Assembly (NCBI GenBank): GCA_036874045.1
Contig: CM072341.1
Location: 9,808,501 to 9,872,500, forward strand
Length of the DNA stretch: 64,000 bases
Source of the DNA: Cymodocea nodosa
Lineage: Eukaryota; Streptophyta; Magnoliopsida; Alismatales; Cymodoceaceae
Direction of reading: 5' to 3'
The notes beneath the pieces are model-generated. The model saw only the letters and a program-made list of their open reading frames with translations. It searched no databases and was not told the origin of the DNA. A program made the translations under genes and the position numbers. Positions within the stretch are counted from its first letter, which is position 1. Each line of letters starts with the position of its first letter. Of the stretch, positions 34,207 to 45,160 are shown one piece after another.

Positions 34207-35896
34207 TGTTTAGAATGAAAAAGTGCATATTATTAACGGTTAAATGATGGTTAATTGCATAATATTTAGCTTATCATATGAGAATTAAGCCATTATATCA
34301 TAATTGCACTGTTATATGCTTTAATTAAAGAATCTGCTTAATTTCGATGAATTAATGTTAATTTAGTACATTTCTGAACTGTCGGTAAGTTGCAGGCTAT
34401 GAAATCCTTAAGTATCTGAAATTGCAGTTGGGCATCGGATAGTTAGACCTGTAACTCTTCGAAATGTTTCTTTTATTATTAAACTGCTGTTGACATGTGT
34501 CGAGATCTAGTAGATTTAACGGTTGCAGAATTAGGACAGTTGGAAGGAAAAACCATGATCGCATGTATCACGTAGGAATTCACTCGTCGAAGGGAGAAGA
34601 AATCATCGTCGTTGATATGAATGAAGGAAATCCAACCGACCATTCAAGTAGAAGCAGTTACCACTAAAGAAATATAAAAGAAAAGAAGAAAAAGAAGTAA
34701 AGTGTGTGTGATCGATGGGTATGGCTAGTGTGTACAGAGGAGGAGCACTAAGCTTTCTGCAGACAATGCCGACAATTCTCTGAAGTACCACACCAACCAT
34801 TATCACCACCACATTACCACCACATTACCGCCACCATAATCACCAACCATCGGAGGTCTGTGAGGATACTTTCCTGATGTCAGGTCGATTCTAAGCCAAA
34901 CACAGTGCTTGACAACCACTGTGAGGAGTGATCGCATCGTGGGAAGGGAAGCCATTTTCACCAAGCGTCGACTCATATCTCAAGAGATCGTAAAGCTTCT
35001 AGCCTTGGTTTCGGGTTGATGCCTGTATGCTAAAGAGGAGATCATCTTGCAATTATGGACTCGTGATTCTATAGGGAGAGGAGACAGAATTGTAAGTGGT
35101 TTAATTTTCAATGGTGTAATCACGTCGCATGTAGTGACGAAAGTATTTACTGTCGACTAAGATTACTTTACATTTCACCTTTCGCCCATTTCCATGTTCA
35201 TATTAAAACAAAAATACCAAAAACAACTTATCAGTGTTTGTATTTTGTATTTGAGTGTTGTGTTTTGATTATTTTATGTTAGTTTTAGTTTTACAGTTTA
35301 CTGAAATTGGTTCGTTCAAAAGACTTAAAGATTTTAATGGTTACTGTTTGAATTATCTGAATGCTAGTATTGCCTAATGATAAATCCAGTGTTTACTAAC
35401 ATTAAAGAGCTTAATTGATGTTATTTACAATCTGTGGAATCGCCCAATGGTTGGCTGAATTCCTTTGTAAATAGCAGTATTAAATAGGAAATGCAGGCTT
35501 GTGGAGTTAACTTAAGTCCACGAGGTTAGTCCATTGACTTAGCTATAACTCAACGAACTTAGTCCATTGAGATAACTGTAACTCAACGGAGAGCTTATTG
35601 AATATATAAATTTGATTGTTAACAAATGGAACAGTTCTCAATTCTTAAGCAATTCCCTGTAGGTTCGACCTGTACTTGCACACTAATACAATATACACTA
35701 TGTACTTGCAGTTAAAATACAAATTGGAATTAATATCTAATTTGTATTAAAGGTTGTTTGTTTACTTCTATATAAAAAAGAATAGGCAGAAAGATAAATT
35801 AACTAAGTAAAAACAGAAGTTAACAAATCCAAGTTTTTCTAGTGCGTTGCTGGGGATCAAAATAAGTTTTCTGGTGTCGTGCTAGCCAAGCAAACA
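34207..35896 (+). repeat. 5' LTR of gypsy F
   Basis: TGTTTAGAATG to CAAACA, about 1.69 kb. It carries the inverted modules at 35500-35600 (ACTCAACGAACTTAGTCCA, TAACTCAACGG). The right edge is set by the primer site seven bases on. Confidence 0.82.
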
Positions 35897-35903
35897 AGTT
35901 TTA

Positions 35904-35921
35904 TGGTGCCGTTGCTGGGGA
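35904..35921 (+). other. Primer binding site of gypsy F
   Basis: TGGTGCCGTTGCTGGGGA is close to TGGCGCCGTTGCCGGGGA, the tRNA-Asp-type primer site characteristic of Athila elements. A partial duplicate (GTGCGTTGCTGGGGA) lies some 60 bp upstream. Confidence 0.85.
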
Positions 35922-36002
35922 ATTGAATTAATATAAGCAACTGTTAGAGTTGTTTCGTTTTAATAGTTAGAGTGTTGTGTGTTTTCTTTTGTAATTGAGA
36001 AT

Positions 36003-36900
36003 ATGGCATATGCTCAAAGATTTTTGAAACCTGTAGTTAGCATGTGTGAATTCTGTAATTCTGAAGGTCACGACATTTCTGATTGTTTGAAACTGAGATG
36101 TTTGTAGATGGCTAGATCCCATGAACAACAAATGAATTATTCTCAATATAATAGAGCCGAGTATGAGAATCCTATAGTTTACCCAACTAATGGTCAGTAT
36201 AGAATGTGTAATATGTTGAGAGACACTGAAGTTTGGGATAGGTATGACAGACTGGAGCGTAGTATAGAGCAAAACCTAGACAAACTAGAATACTTTATGT
36301 GTCAGCAACAAGAAGTCAACCAATTAAACTATAAGGAAGCATATTCAAAACCTAAAATGGATATAATTTACGAAACTGAAAAAACCATAATGAAAATTGA
36401 TCAAAAATTGAATGCAATGAGATTAGATGATCTGGAAAAAAAATTAAAAGCATTGGACGAATATACAATGAAAATACAAGTTATGCAACAGGACAATGAA
36501 AACTATAATGTTATAGATCTACATAATTTGCAAAATATACAGCAAACAGAAAATACTAATGCAATAGAATTTAAAGAATGCACTTTAAAATTAAAAACAA
36601 TTGAAGATCATAATCACGAAAATGATATACAAAAACATCATAAGAGTAACGAAAATTTGGAAGATGTTTGTGTAACATTAAGATCTAGAACTGATATACC
36701 ACCAAGAACTCAAAATGAAAATAATATGAAGGTGGATAAGAGTAAAAATCAAAATGATAATGAAAATGTAATAGTTGAAAATCTAGAAATCACTGAAGAA
36801 CAATCTGAATCTGCTAATGAAGCTAAAAATGATCAAACAAATCAACTTAAAGAAAAAGAATCTTGTAAATCACAATCTTTAGCACCCTATCCTGAAAGAT
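36003..36900 (+). pseudogene. Gypsy F N-terminal region: zinc knuckle plus coiled coil, no capsid
   Basis: It opens MAYAQRFLKPVVSMCEFC and has a CCHC knuckle (CEFCNSEGHDISDC) within the first 35 residues. A helical, Gln/Glu/Lys/Asn-rich stretch follows (LERSIEQNLDKLEYFMCQQQ, IMKIDQKLNAMRLDDLEKKL). It ends in SLAPYPERLQ, the usual lead-in to the Athila protease. A normal Athila gag has a capsid domain of several hundred residues before the knuckle. There is none between the primer site and this start. The same arrangement occurs at 4929-6440. Confidence 0.75.
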
Positions 36901-37740
36901 TACAATAAACAATACCTGAAAAACAAGAAAAAATCAGAGAAATTTTTGAAAAAGTACAAGTTAACATTCCTTTGTTAGATCTATTGTAGAAAATGCCACA
37001 TTGTGCTAAATTTCTGAAGAATTGGTGTACTAAGAAAAGAGAGCGAAAAGTTCTTAGAAAGGTCTTTTTAGCTGAGCAAAGTAGTTCCCTATTTTTGCCA
37101 TAAATTCCTAAAAAGTTATCTGATCCTAGAATCCCTATTATATCATGCACCATAGGAAATACCATTCTAGAAAAGAACCTTAATAGACTTAGGTGCAGGT
37201 ATAAATGTTATGCCAAGTGATATATTTGCATCCTTAGGATTAGAATGCTTAACTCCTACTAGTACGGTTATTCAATTAGCTGATAGAAGTATAAGATACC
37301 CTAGAGGAAAAATAGAAGATATCTTAATTAAAATCAAAAACTTTATATATCCTATTGATATTGTAATTTTGGATTCCCAACAAATTAAGTATAAAAATAA
37401 TGATACATCTTTAATTTTGGGAAGACCATTTTTAGCAACATTAGGGGCTGTTATAAATTGTAAAACTGGAGTAATGAAGTTAGCATATGGTAATGAGGAT
37501 ACTCAATTAAATATTTTCAAACTAGAAAGGTTTGAGGAATTAGAAATGTCCTTACATACCATAGACTTTTTAGAGGATGAAGGAGATATGTTAGATGATG
37601 TGATCCAAGAAGAATTAAATAGGCAAATCAATTCTAAAACTTTAGAGGAAAGTGAAAGCATAAATAGAGAAGGAGATCTGGAAGAAATTAATTTAGAAAA
37701 TGATGATGTTCAATTAGGAGCTTTAGCTTCTGATGGGTAA
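36901..37740 (+). pseudogene. Gypsy F protease region
   Basis: The linker with NIPLLDLL, then the retropepsin core around DLGAGINVMPSDIFASLGLE, IQLADRSIRYPRGKIEDILI and the glycine-rich GRPFLATLGAVINC. DLGA in place of DSGA is normal for Athila-type proteases. An acidic tail follows. The region is broken. Confidence 0.8.
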
Positions 37741-39345
37741 CATTTAGAATTAAAACCTTTACCTCTTGAATTAACCTATATATTTCTGGAAGAGAAACGA
37801 ACCTGTCCAATCATTATTGCTTCAGATTTAAAAGAGGATCAAATAGTTAAATTAAAAAATGTAGTGAAAAGTTATAAAGAAGCAATAGGATGGACTATGA
37901 CTGATATAAAAGGGTTAAGTTCAACTTTATGCTGTCACCACATATATTTAGAAGAAAATGCTAAACCTGTTAGAATTCCTGAGAGGAGATTAAATCCAAA
38001 CCTTAAAGAAGTAGTTAGGAAGGAAATAGTGAAATGGTTAGATAATGACATAATTTATCTAATTTCTGATAGCTCGTGGGTTAGTCCAATCCATGTAGTT
38101 CTCAAGAAATCAGGATTAACAGTTATTAGGAATGAAAGTCAAGACTTGATATCTACTAGAATTCAATCAAGCTGGAGAGTATGTATAGACTATAGAAAGT
38201 TGAATGTTGTGACTAGGAAAGATCATTTTCCCTTACCTTTTATAGATCAAATGTTGGAAAGATTAGCAGGGCAAAAATATTTTTCTTTCCTAGATGGGTA
38301 TTCAGGTTATAATCAAATTCCAATAACATTAGAGGATCAAGAGAAAACAACTTTCACCTATCCTAATGGAACTTATGCATTTAAGAGAATGTCATTCGGA
38401 TTATGCAATGCACCAGCTACCTTTCAAAGGTGTATGCTTGGCATATTTACTAGAATGACTGAAGATTTTTTGGAAATATTTATGGATGATTTTACTGTAT
38501 ATGGCAACTCATATGAAGTCTGTTTAAAAAATTTAGACCAAATATTAAAACGTTGTGTGGAAAAAAATCTGGTTTTAAATTGGGAAAAATGTCACTTCAT
38601 GGTTAAACAAGGAATAGTCTTAGGGCATGTTGTTTCTAAGAAATGGTTGCAAGTAGATAAAGCTAAAATAGAAGTAATTTCTAATCTACCAGAACCTAAA
38701 TCAGTAAAAGATATTAGATCATTTCTAGGACATGCTGGCTTTTATAGAAGATTTATTAAAGACTTTAGCAAAATAGTTTGACCTTTAACTAATTTATTAA
38801 AAGATGTCCCATTCAACTTTGATAAAAATTGCAAGGAAGCATTTTTCAAACTTAAAACTAGCTTAATTTCAACTCTTATAATTCAAGCACCTGATTGGAG
38901 CCATCCATTTGAATTAATGTGCGATGCATCTGATTTTGCTGTAGGAGCAGTGTTGGGATAGAAGATAGAAAAATCTCCTTGAGTGATTCATTATGCAAGC
39001 AAAACCTTAAATGATGCTCAAGTTAATTACACAACTACTGAAAAAGAATTATTAGCTATTGTGTTTGCTTTAGAAAAGTTTAGATCATATCTAATTGGAG
39101 CTAATGTAATAGTATACACGGATCATGCAGCTTTAAAACATCTAATAATAAAAAAAGAGACTAAGCCTAGATTGATCCGATGGATATTATTATTACAAGA
39201 ATTTGATCTAGAAATTAAAGATAAAAAAGGTTGTGAGAATGTAGTAGCAGATCATTTATCAAGATTACAAATAGAAAAATCAAATATTGAAATTAAGGAT
39301 AATTTTCCTTATGAACAATTAATGACCATTAACACAATGCCTTAG
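37741..39345 (+). pseudogene. Gypsy F reverse transcriptase and RNase H region
   Basis: RT blocks in order: WVSPIHVVLKKSG, RVCIDYRKLN, HFPLPFIDQMLERLAG, FLDGYSGYNQI, MSFGLCNAPATFQRCM, catalytic FMDDFTVYG, LGHVVS and RSFLGHAGFYRRFI. RNase H blocks: [34 protein letters not shown] and [11 protein letters not shown], with [10 protein letters not shown] at the end. The motifs are those of plant Ty3/gypsy, Athila lineage. The region is broken in a few places only. Confidence 0.9.
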
Positions 39346-40641
39346 TATGCAGACATAGTTAATTACTTAGTTACTAGTTTAACACCTAAGGATTAGAATA
39401 GACAGGATAAGAAATTGTTCTTTTCAAGAGTAAAATATTACTATTGGGAAGACCCATACTTATTTAAAAAATGTCCTGATCTGGTTTTAAGGTGTGTTCC
39501 AGAAATTGAATATCAGAGCATATTTTCTTTCTATCATGACCAAGCTTGTGGAGGGCATTTTGGCTCAGGGAAAACTACTACAAAATTTCTATAATGTGGG
39601 TTTTATTGGCCAACACTATTCAAAGATGCTCATAAATATTGCTTCAATTGTTTAAGATGTTAACAAATAGGAAGAATATCAAAGAGGAATATGATGCCTC
39701 TTAATCCTATTGTTGAGGTTGAAATCTTTGATGTGTAGGGAATAGATTTTATGGGTCCATTTCCTATGTCTAATCAATTTAATTACATATTGTTGTGGGT
39801 GGATTATGTATCTAAATAGATAAAAGCTATTCCTACAAAAACTAATGACAATAAAGTGGTAATACAATTTATAAGAACCAATATATTTGCCAGATTTGGA
39901 ATACCTAAAGCTATTATCAGTGATAGAGGAACTCATTTCTGTAATAGAAGTTTTGAAGCCTTAATGAAGAAATATGGAGTAAACCACAAAATTGCAACAT
40001 CATATCATCTGTAAACAAGTGGACAAGTAGAAAGTGCTAACAAACAAATTAAGTTAATCTTAAAAAAAGTAGTAAATCCTACTGGAATAGATTGGGCTAA
40101 TAGATTGATAGATGCACTTTGGGCTTATAGAACTGCTTATAAGACAAGCTTAGGTATGTCACCTTTTAGGCTAGTATATGGAAAAAGTTGTCATTTACTA
40201 GTTGAAATAGAACATAAAGCTTATTGGGCATTAAAAACTCTGAACACTAATTTAAATCAAGCTGTTGAAAATAGAAAAATGCAACTAATTGAATTAGAAG
40301 AATTTAGAAATGAAGCATATTTGAAAACTATAAGAGAAAAAGAAAAAATGAAATTCTAGCATGATTGAAAAATTATTCCAAAAAGCTTTGAAATAGGACA
40401 AGAAGTATATCTTTATATGGCTAGACTCCATAACCATCCAGGAAAATTAAGATCTAGATGGGCAGGACCTTACATAGTTCAAAATATTTATCCTTATGGA
40501 GCTATTGACATTGAAAATCCTAAAAATCATAATATATTTAAAGTAAATGGACAAAGACTTAGACCTATTCTGAAAACACCAAAAAGCTCCTTTGGAATTG
40601 TAGAAGAAGTCAGAGTAGAGGACTACTCGAGCTTTACTTAG
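39346..40641 (+). pseudogene. Gypsy F integrase region
   Basis: HHCC zinc finger around YHDQACGGHFGSGKT and YCFNCLRC, the DD35E core ([31 protein letters not shown]), then the Athila signature [20 protein letters not shown]. The C-terminal part contains KLRSRWAGPYIVQNIYPYGA. It closes at a stop near 40641. The region is broken. Confidence 0.88.
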
Positions 40642-41178
40642 TAAGAAATCAGTTTTTATTTTGAGATTGTAAAATAAAAAATAAAAAAATAAAAATTTAT
40701 TATTATAAAATATAAAAATCGTTGTGGTTCAACCGATTGGATCCATCAGTATGACCAGAACATAAAAATATCTATATTAATTTTCAGAAAAAAAATGTTG
40801 GTCTGACCGAAACATAGTATCGATTAAATCGGTAAAAAAAAAAAATTATTATCTTAAGTATTTTTTTATTTTATTATATCTATTTGTATGGGAGGTCCGT
40901 TGAGTTACGCTTAACTCAACGAACTTACTCCGTTGAGTCTTAAGTTAGTCAACGAGCTTATTTCGTTGAGTTAACTATAACTCAACAGAGTACTGTAGCT
41001 AAGACTACGGAGGAGAAAGCGAGATTTGGTTCGGGAAATGACTTGATTACCTGCCTAAACTTAGGGCTTATTTATCTTAAACTTAGGATTTTAGGGGCGT
41101 TATCCGACAAATTATTTAGAACTTAGAACAATAGAAATCAAAGCAATTCGTGCCATTGTGTAACTCCACGAGGAGGAA
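40642..41178 (+). other. Gypsy F untranslated region between integrase and 3' ORF
   Basis: Non-coding and A/T-rich, then a block of hairpin modules (40893-41000). It sits in the same place as the module block upstream of the 3' ORF in Sireviruses B and D. Confidence 0.6.
40898..40987. repeat. Paired hairpin modules upstream of gypsy F's 3' ORF
   Basis: 40898-40921 is a perfect 10-bp inverted repeat, CGTTGAGTTA-CGCT-TAACTCAACG. 40964-40987 repeats it with one mismatch and a different 4-base loop. Further half-modules lie between them. Confidence 0.85.
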
Positions 41179-43354
41179 GATGACACCTGAGTTCTGGGAA
41201 GATGTAGTTGACATAGCACAGTTTCTGAAAGAATCAGAGGAATGGCACACGCGGCAAAAGATTTAGAATACGACAAGAGAAAAAGAATTACAGAAGGTAG
41301 AATCTGAACTTTTTAGATTAAGAAGAACGTTAGTAGATTGTGGTATACAAATACCTCAAATAATGGAGACATGAATCAAAGTAGCAACAAAAATTGTAGT
41401 TAGTAAAGAAAGAAAAATCAAGCCGAACAATGAAGTAGCCCTAGAGCTAATCCAGCGCAAGGCCAGATTATGCTTCAAAAGGTGCATTGCTGGTCATGGA
41501 AGTTGGGAAATATGGTGCCAGCAACAAGTTGGGGAACAGGAGGAACCAACTACTGAAAGACCTATTCTTGAGGAACAACAGTCAAGACCTCCAGTTCAGC
41601 TAATAGAGCCATTGCCACGAGTAGGATTTGCTTGGCCGAGAACTGATGAAGAAGAGAAAGAGTTTGCTAACTTGGTCAAAACAGCAAGAGACCAAGGTGA
41701 TGACAAAGGAATAGCTATAGCTAAGGCACATATTTTATATGATGCCATTAAGAAAAGAAGGGTCGAAGAAAAGTTGAGGGCCCAGTACAAAATTAAGGTT
41801 GAACAACATTAGGCAGTAACTAAATCAAGTGCTGCAAGAGAAGCTAAAGCTGGTCCTTCGAGACCAGCAATTATTGAAAGAATTAAATAGGAAGAGCCAG
41901 TACCTGTGGCTCGAAGGCCTGTAGAGCCTACCTTTGTAGATTTAATTTCAGGTGATGAAGAGAAAGATCAGGCACAATTAATCAGAAAAAGGAAAGGAAA
42001 AGAGATAATGCCTAAATATCAAGAGGAAATTAAATCTGAAGTACTAATATTAAAAGGGCCTACAAAGCCAATTTTTGTAAACCTACTATCCGATTCTTAG
42101 GAGGAGCTGGAGCAGCAGCAGGAGGAGCAAAGAGAAGAAAAACAAGCTGAAATTAGTCTACAGCTTGTACAAGAAGAAGAAACAGAAATTAGGGTAGAAA
42201 CTGAATTGCCCGTGACTCCATCCTAATCTGCCACAGAATCAGAAAGAACAGTGACAGAGAAGATTGGTAGTCAGGAGGAAGAAGAAAGAACAGAAAATGA
42301 AGAAGAAGCTGAACGAAGCCATTTGGACAAAAATGACTTTACAGATTCCACTGAAAAGCAAGAAACTCTTTAGCAATTTATGGAAAGAATTCAAGACAGA
42401 GTGGAGAGTTCTACCGGCTCACCACCATAGACAAAAGTAGAAGCAAAAATTTTAGAATTTGTAGAACATGTTCAAGTGCAGCCTATGGTAGAGGAAGATC
42501 AAGAACAAACCCCTCAGGAACAACAAAGTCACATTCCTGACCTGACTGAAACAACAATTTTGAATGAAGTACATTTTTGGAGTTAGGAAGCTTATAATAA
42601 ATATCAAGAGATTAGGGGTTATGATATTATTTACAGTAGACCAGTAAATTGGGATGGAATGCAAGAAATCAAAGAATTATTTGAATTCCAAGGTCTACTG
42701 AATTTTATTTCTCAAGAAAGAGGACATATAGTATATGAGAATCTAGTGCCCTGTTTTTATGCAAATTTGAGAGAAGAAGAAGGAAAATTAATTTCCAACA
42801 TAGAGGAAGTTGATGTACAGATAACACCAGAGCTTCTCCACAACATATTTGGATTAAAGAATGAAGGACATGAAATATTAGAAAGTACAACTACCGTTGA
42901 ATGGACAGAACAGACCATAAAGGATTGTTTGGCTATCAATCCTGGTGTGCCTTTATTAAACAGACTGAAGCATTTAAATGGTAAAGCACACATGGTAGCC
43001 AACATTTTGATTAAGAATGTCTATCAACAGCAAGGCCATGACATAGAATTGAGTCAATTTATCAAATGGGCCACGTTTGTAGTTGTAAATAGAATTCTAA
43101 TAAATTGGTCTGCAGTTTTTATCTCCAAGGTGAGAACAGTAAAGAAGAAATTGTTTTATGGAGATATGATTCCACTACTGATGGTGGACTATATTGATTT
43201 CACGAAATGGGCATCAAAAAAGATCAGATCAAGAACCATTTCAGTGAAAGAGTACAGAAATTTTGTAGCTGTAGAGATAGTTGTACCTTCTAGAGGAATT
43301 ACAGGAGCTGTAGATAGGATTAATCAATTAGAGCAACAATTAGAAAAACTCTAG
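41179..43354 (+). pseudogene. Gypsy F 3' accessory ORF, homologous to the Sirevirus 3' ORF
   Basis: It starts MTPEFWEDVVDIAQFLKES. A long acidic, Glu/Gln-rich middle contains two similar motifs, PTFVDLISGDEE (about 41930) and PIFVNLLSDS (about 42065), which look like SUMO-interacting motifs. The C-terminal domain (about 42600-43200) has LFEFQGLLNFISQ, CFYANLREEEG, NIFGLKNEGHE, AHMVANILIKNVYQQQGHD, NRILINWSAVF and KKLFYGDMIP, matching element by element the 3' ORFs of Sireviruses A and B. It ends in a short coiled coil (INQLEQQLEKL). It resembles the family annotated in plant genomes as 'putative plant transposon protein' (from memory, not searched). No signal peptide or membrane segment is seen. 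The region is broken. Confidence 0.75.
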
Positions 43355-44272
43355 AAGGAAGTTGATGAACTAAGGAATAAAGACTAAATTGTATTGTTTG
43401 TCTACTTGTATATAATTGTATGAAAAATATCTAAATAGATTGTAATGTAAATTGATTCATATTAATGAATATAAATTTTTCAGACATACTTTTCATGTGT
43501 GTTTTGAATGTGAAATGAATGGAATTTATTGAATGTTATATAATTTGTGGAACATTATGAATGAATGTTTAACAGATTTACAATTTGTTGAATGACAGGA
43601 TAGATGCTTGAAAATTTCTACATGTTGAAAGGTAAAATGTAAATTCTACATAACATAAAATGACCTAAAAGTTAAATATTTATATAATGTTCAGATTTAA
43701 ACGAATTTTGATTAGAATGAAGCATTAATGACATAGATTTAACATTATTTTAGTTAGCAAAATGCAAAAAAAAAAAAAAGAACATAGAAGTTAATACGAG
43801 TAAACTTAGAAGTTGCCAAGTGTTAACTCAATGAAGTAAGTTCCTTAAGTTAAACTTAACTCCACAAGGTCAATAATATAATATAAGGTCACTCTGTTGA
43901 GTCATCTGTAACTTAACGAAGTTAGTCCGTGGAGTTAGCAACAATAACCGACATTATTTCATTGAGTTATCTGTAACTCAACGAGGTTAGTTCGTGGATT
44001 AAGCAGAACGGTTATTCTTTTAACCACGAACGAAACTTTGTCGATTTAGTGGTTACCAAAATTTGAAATTAATAGTAGTACACGTACCCATAAAAACAAG
44101 AACCACGATGCACGTTGCAAGACACGTTCTTGCAACGAGATTTATTCACTTTATGGATGTGCATTATATATATAAAATAGAATGTTATTTACGAGTTACC
44201 AGTACTTTTAAAAGAAAGGAGAAAAGCGTTGGAGGAACTGGAAGGCAAAGCAACTGATTTGACTTCGTCCAT
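43355..44272 (+). other. Gypsy F 3' untranslated end
   Basis: Non-coding. It contains an A-run (about 43767-43781), inverted modules at 43815-44010 (CTGTTGAGTCATCTGTAACT, TTGAGTTATCTGTAACTCAA), a perfect hairpin at 44113-44137 and a purine-rich stretch (44209-44258) that may be the plus-strand primer tract, though it is not directly against the LTR. Confidence 0.6.
44113..44137. repeat. Perfect 10-bp hairpin near the 3' end of gypsy F
   Basis: CGTTGCAAGA-CACGT-TCTTGCAACG: ten paired bases with a five-base loop, unlike the other modules in sequence. Confidence 0.85.
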
Positions 44273-44326
44273 TGTTTAGAATGAAAAAGTGCATATTATT
44301 AACGGTTAAATGATGGTTAATTGCAT
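44273..44326 (+). repeat. Start of the 3' LTR of gypsy F
   Basis: 54 bp matching 34207-34260 up to TTAATTGCAT, where Sirevirus C sequence takes over with a two-base overlap. Confidence 0.8.
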
Positions 44327-45160
44327 TGCAGAACTACTGTCACAATAAATCTCAGTTGTATCATAAGATAATCCAAAATCTTCTAAAGTTTGCCTTATCC
44401 ACAGAATCTGAGTGCAACATAGTGCAGCAGCAACATATTCAACTTCTGTAGTAGAAAGTGCTACACAGTTTTGCTTTTTACTAAACCATGACACCAAATT
44501 ATTTCCCAATAATTGACATGTGCCACTGGTACTCTTTCTACCAGATTTAGATCTTGCATAATCAGCATCAGTATATCCTATAAGATCTATTGAACTATCC
44601 TTAGAATAATATAGTCCAAAATTTTTAGTTCCTTGTATATATCTAAATATTCTTTTAACTGCAATTAAGTGTGATTCTTTAGGATTAGATTGAAATCTAG
44701 CACAAACACACACAACAAACATAATATCAGGTCTACTAGCAGTCAAATAAAGTAAAGAACCAATCATACTTCTATATTTTCTTTGATCTATAGATTTTCC
44801 TATGTCATCAATATCTAACTTTAAAGTAGTACTCATAGGAGTTCCTCGAATCCTTGTATCATTAAAATTAAATTTCTTAAGCATTTCATCTACATATTTT
44901 TCCTGATTTAAAAATATACCTTTATCCATTTATGACACTCAGCAAATTAAAACCTAGGTTTTCTACAAATAGTACATTCGAAATAACACAAGTAGAAGTT
45001 ATTTGAACATTGCCCATACCTATGATTTTATCTTTGCTTTTGTTTCCAAATGTTACACTTCCTTTCATGGTATTTGTAAAATTTTGTAATAGACTTTTTT
45101 GTCTGGTCATGTGACTTGACGCTCCAATGTCCAAGATCCATTTTGATGTTGTTTCCTCCT
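44327..45160 (-). pseudogene. Sirevirus C pol remnants
   Basis: RT end and RNase H (RQKYRSMIGSLLYLTASRPD-like block, DADYARSKSGRKSTSG, SWFSKKQNCVALSTTE) and, separately, the protease start (SSHMTRQKSLLQNF). The region is broken and incomplete. Confidence 0.8.

Larger units (their letters stand above)
34207..44326 (+). mobile_element. Gypsy F, Athila-like Ty3/gypsy with a 3' accessory ORF
   Basis: 5' LTR 34207-35896, Athila primer site 35904-35921, knuckle/coiled-coil region from 36003, protease, RT, RNase H, integrase (to about 40641), untranslated region with hairpin modules, 3' accessory ORF (about 41179-43354), an untranslated end, and the first 54 bp of the 3' LTR (44273-44326), where it abuts Sirevirus C. 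It inserted into a Sirevirus LTR. The order RT, RNase H, integrase marks Ty3/gypsy. The coding parts are broken, with on the order of twenty disruptions. Confidence 0.88.

Noticed and set aside
43767-43781. A-run as the tail of a LINE, SINE or processed pseudogene
   Set aside because: It lies inside gypsy F's 3' untranslated end. No target duplication and no LINE or SINE body is seen upstream.
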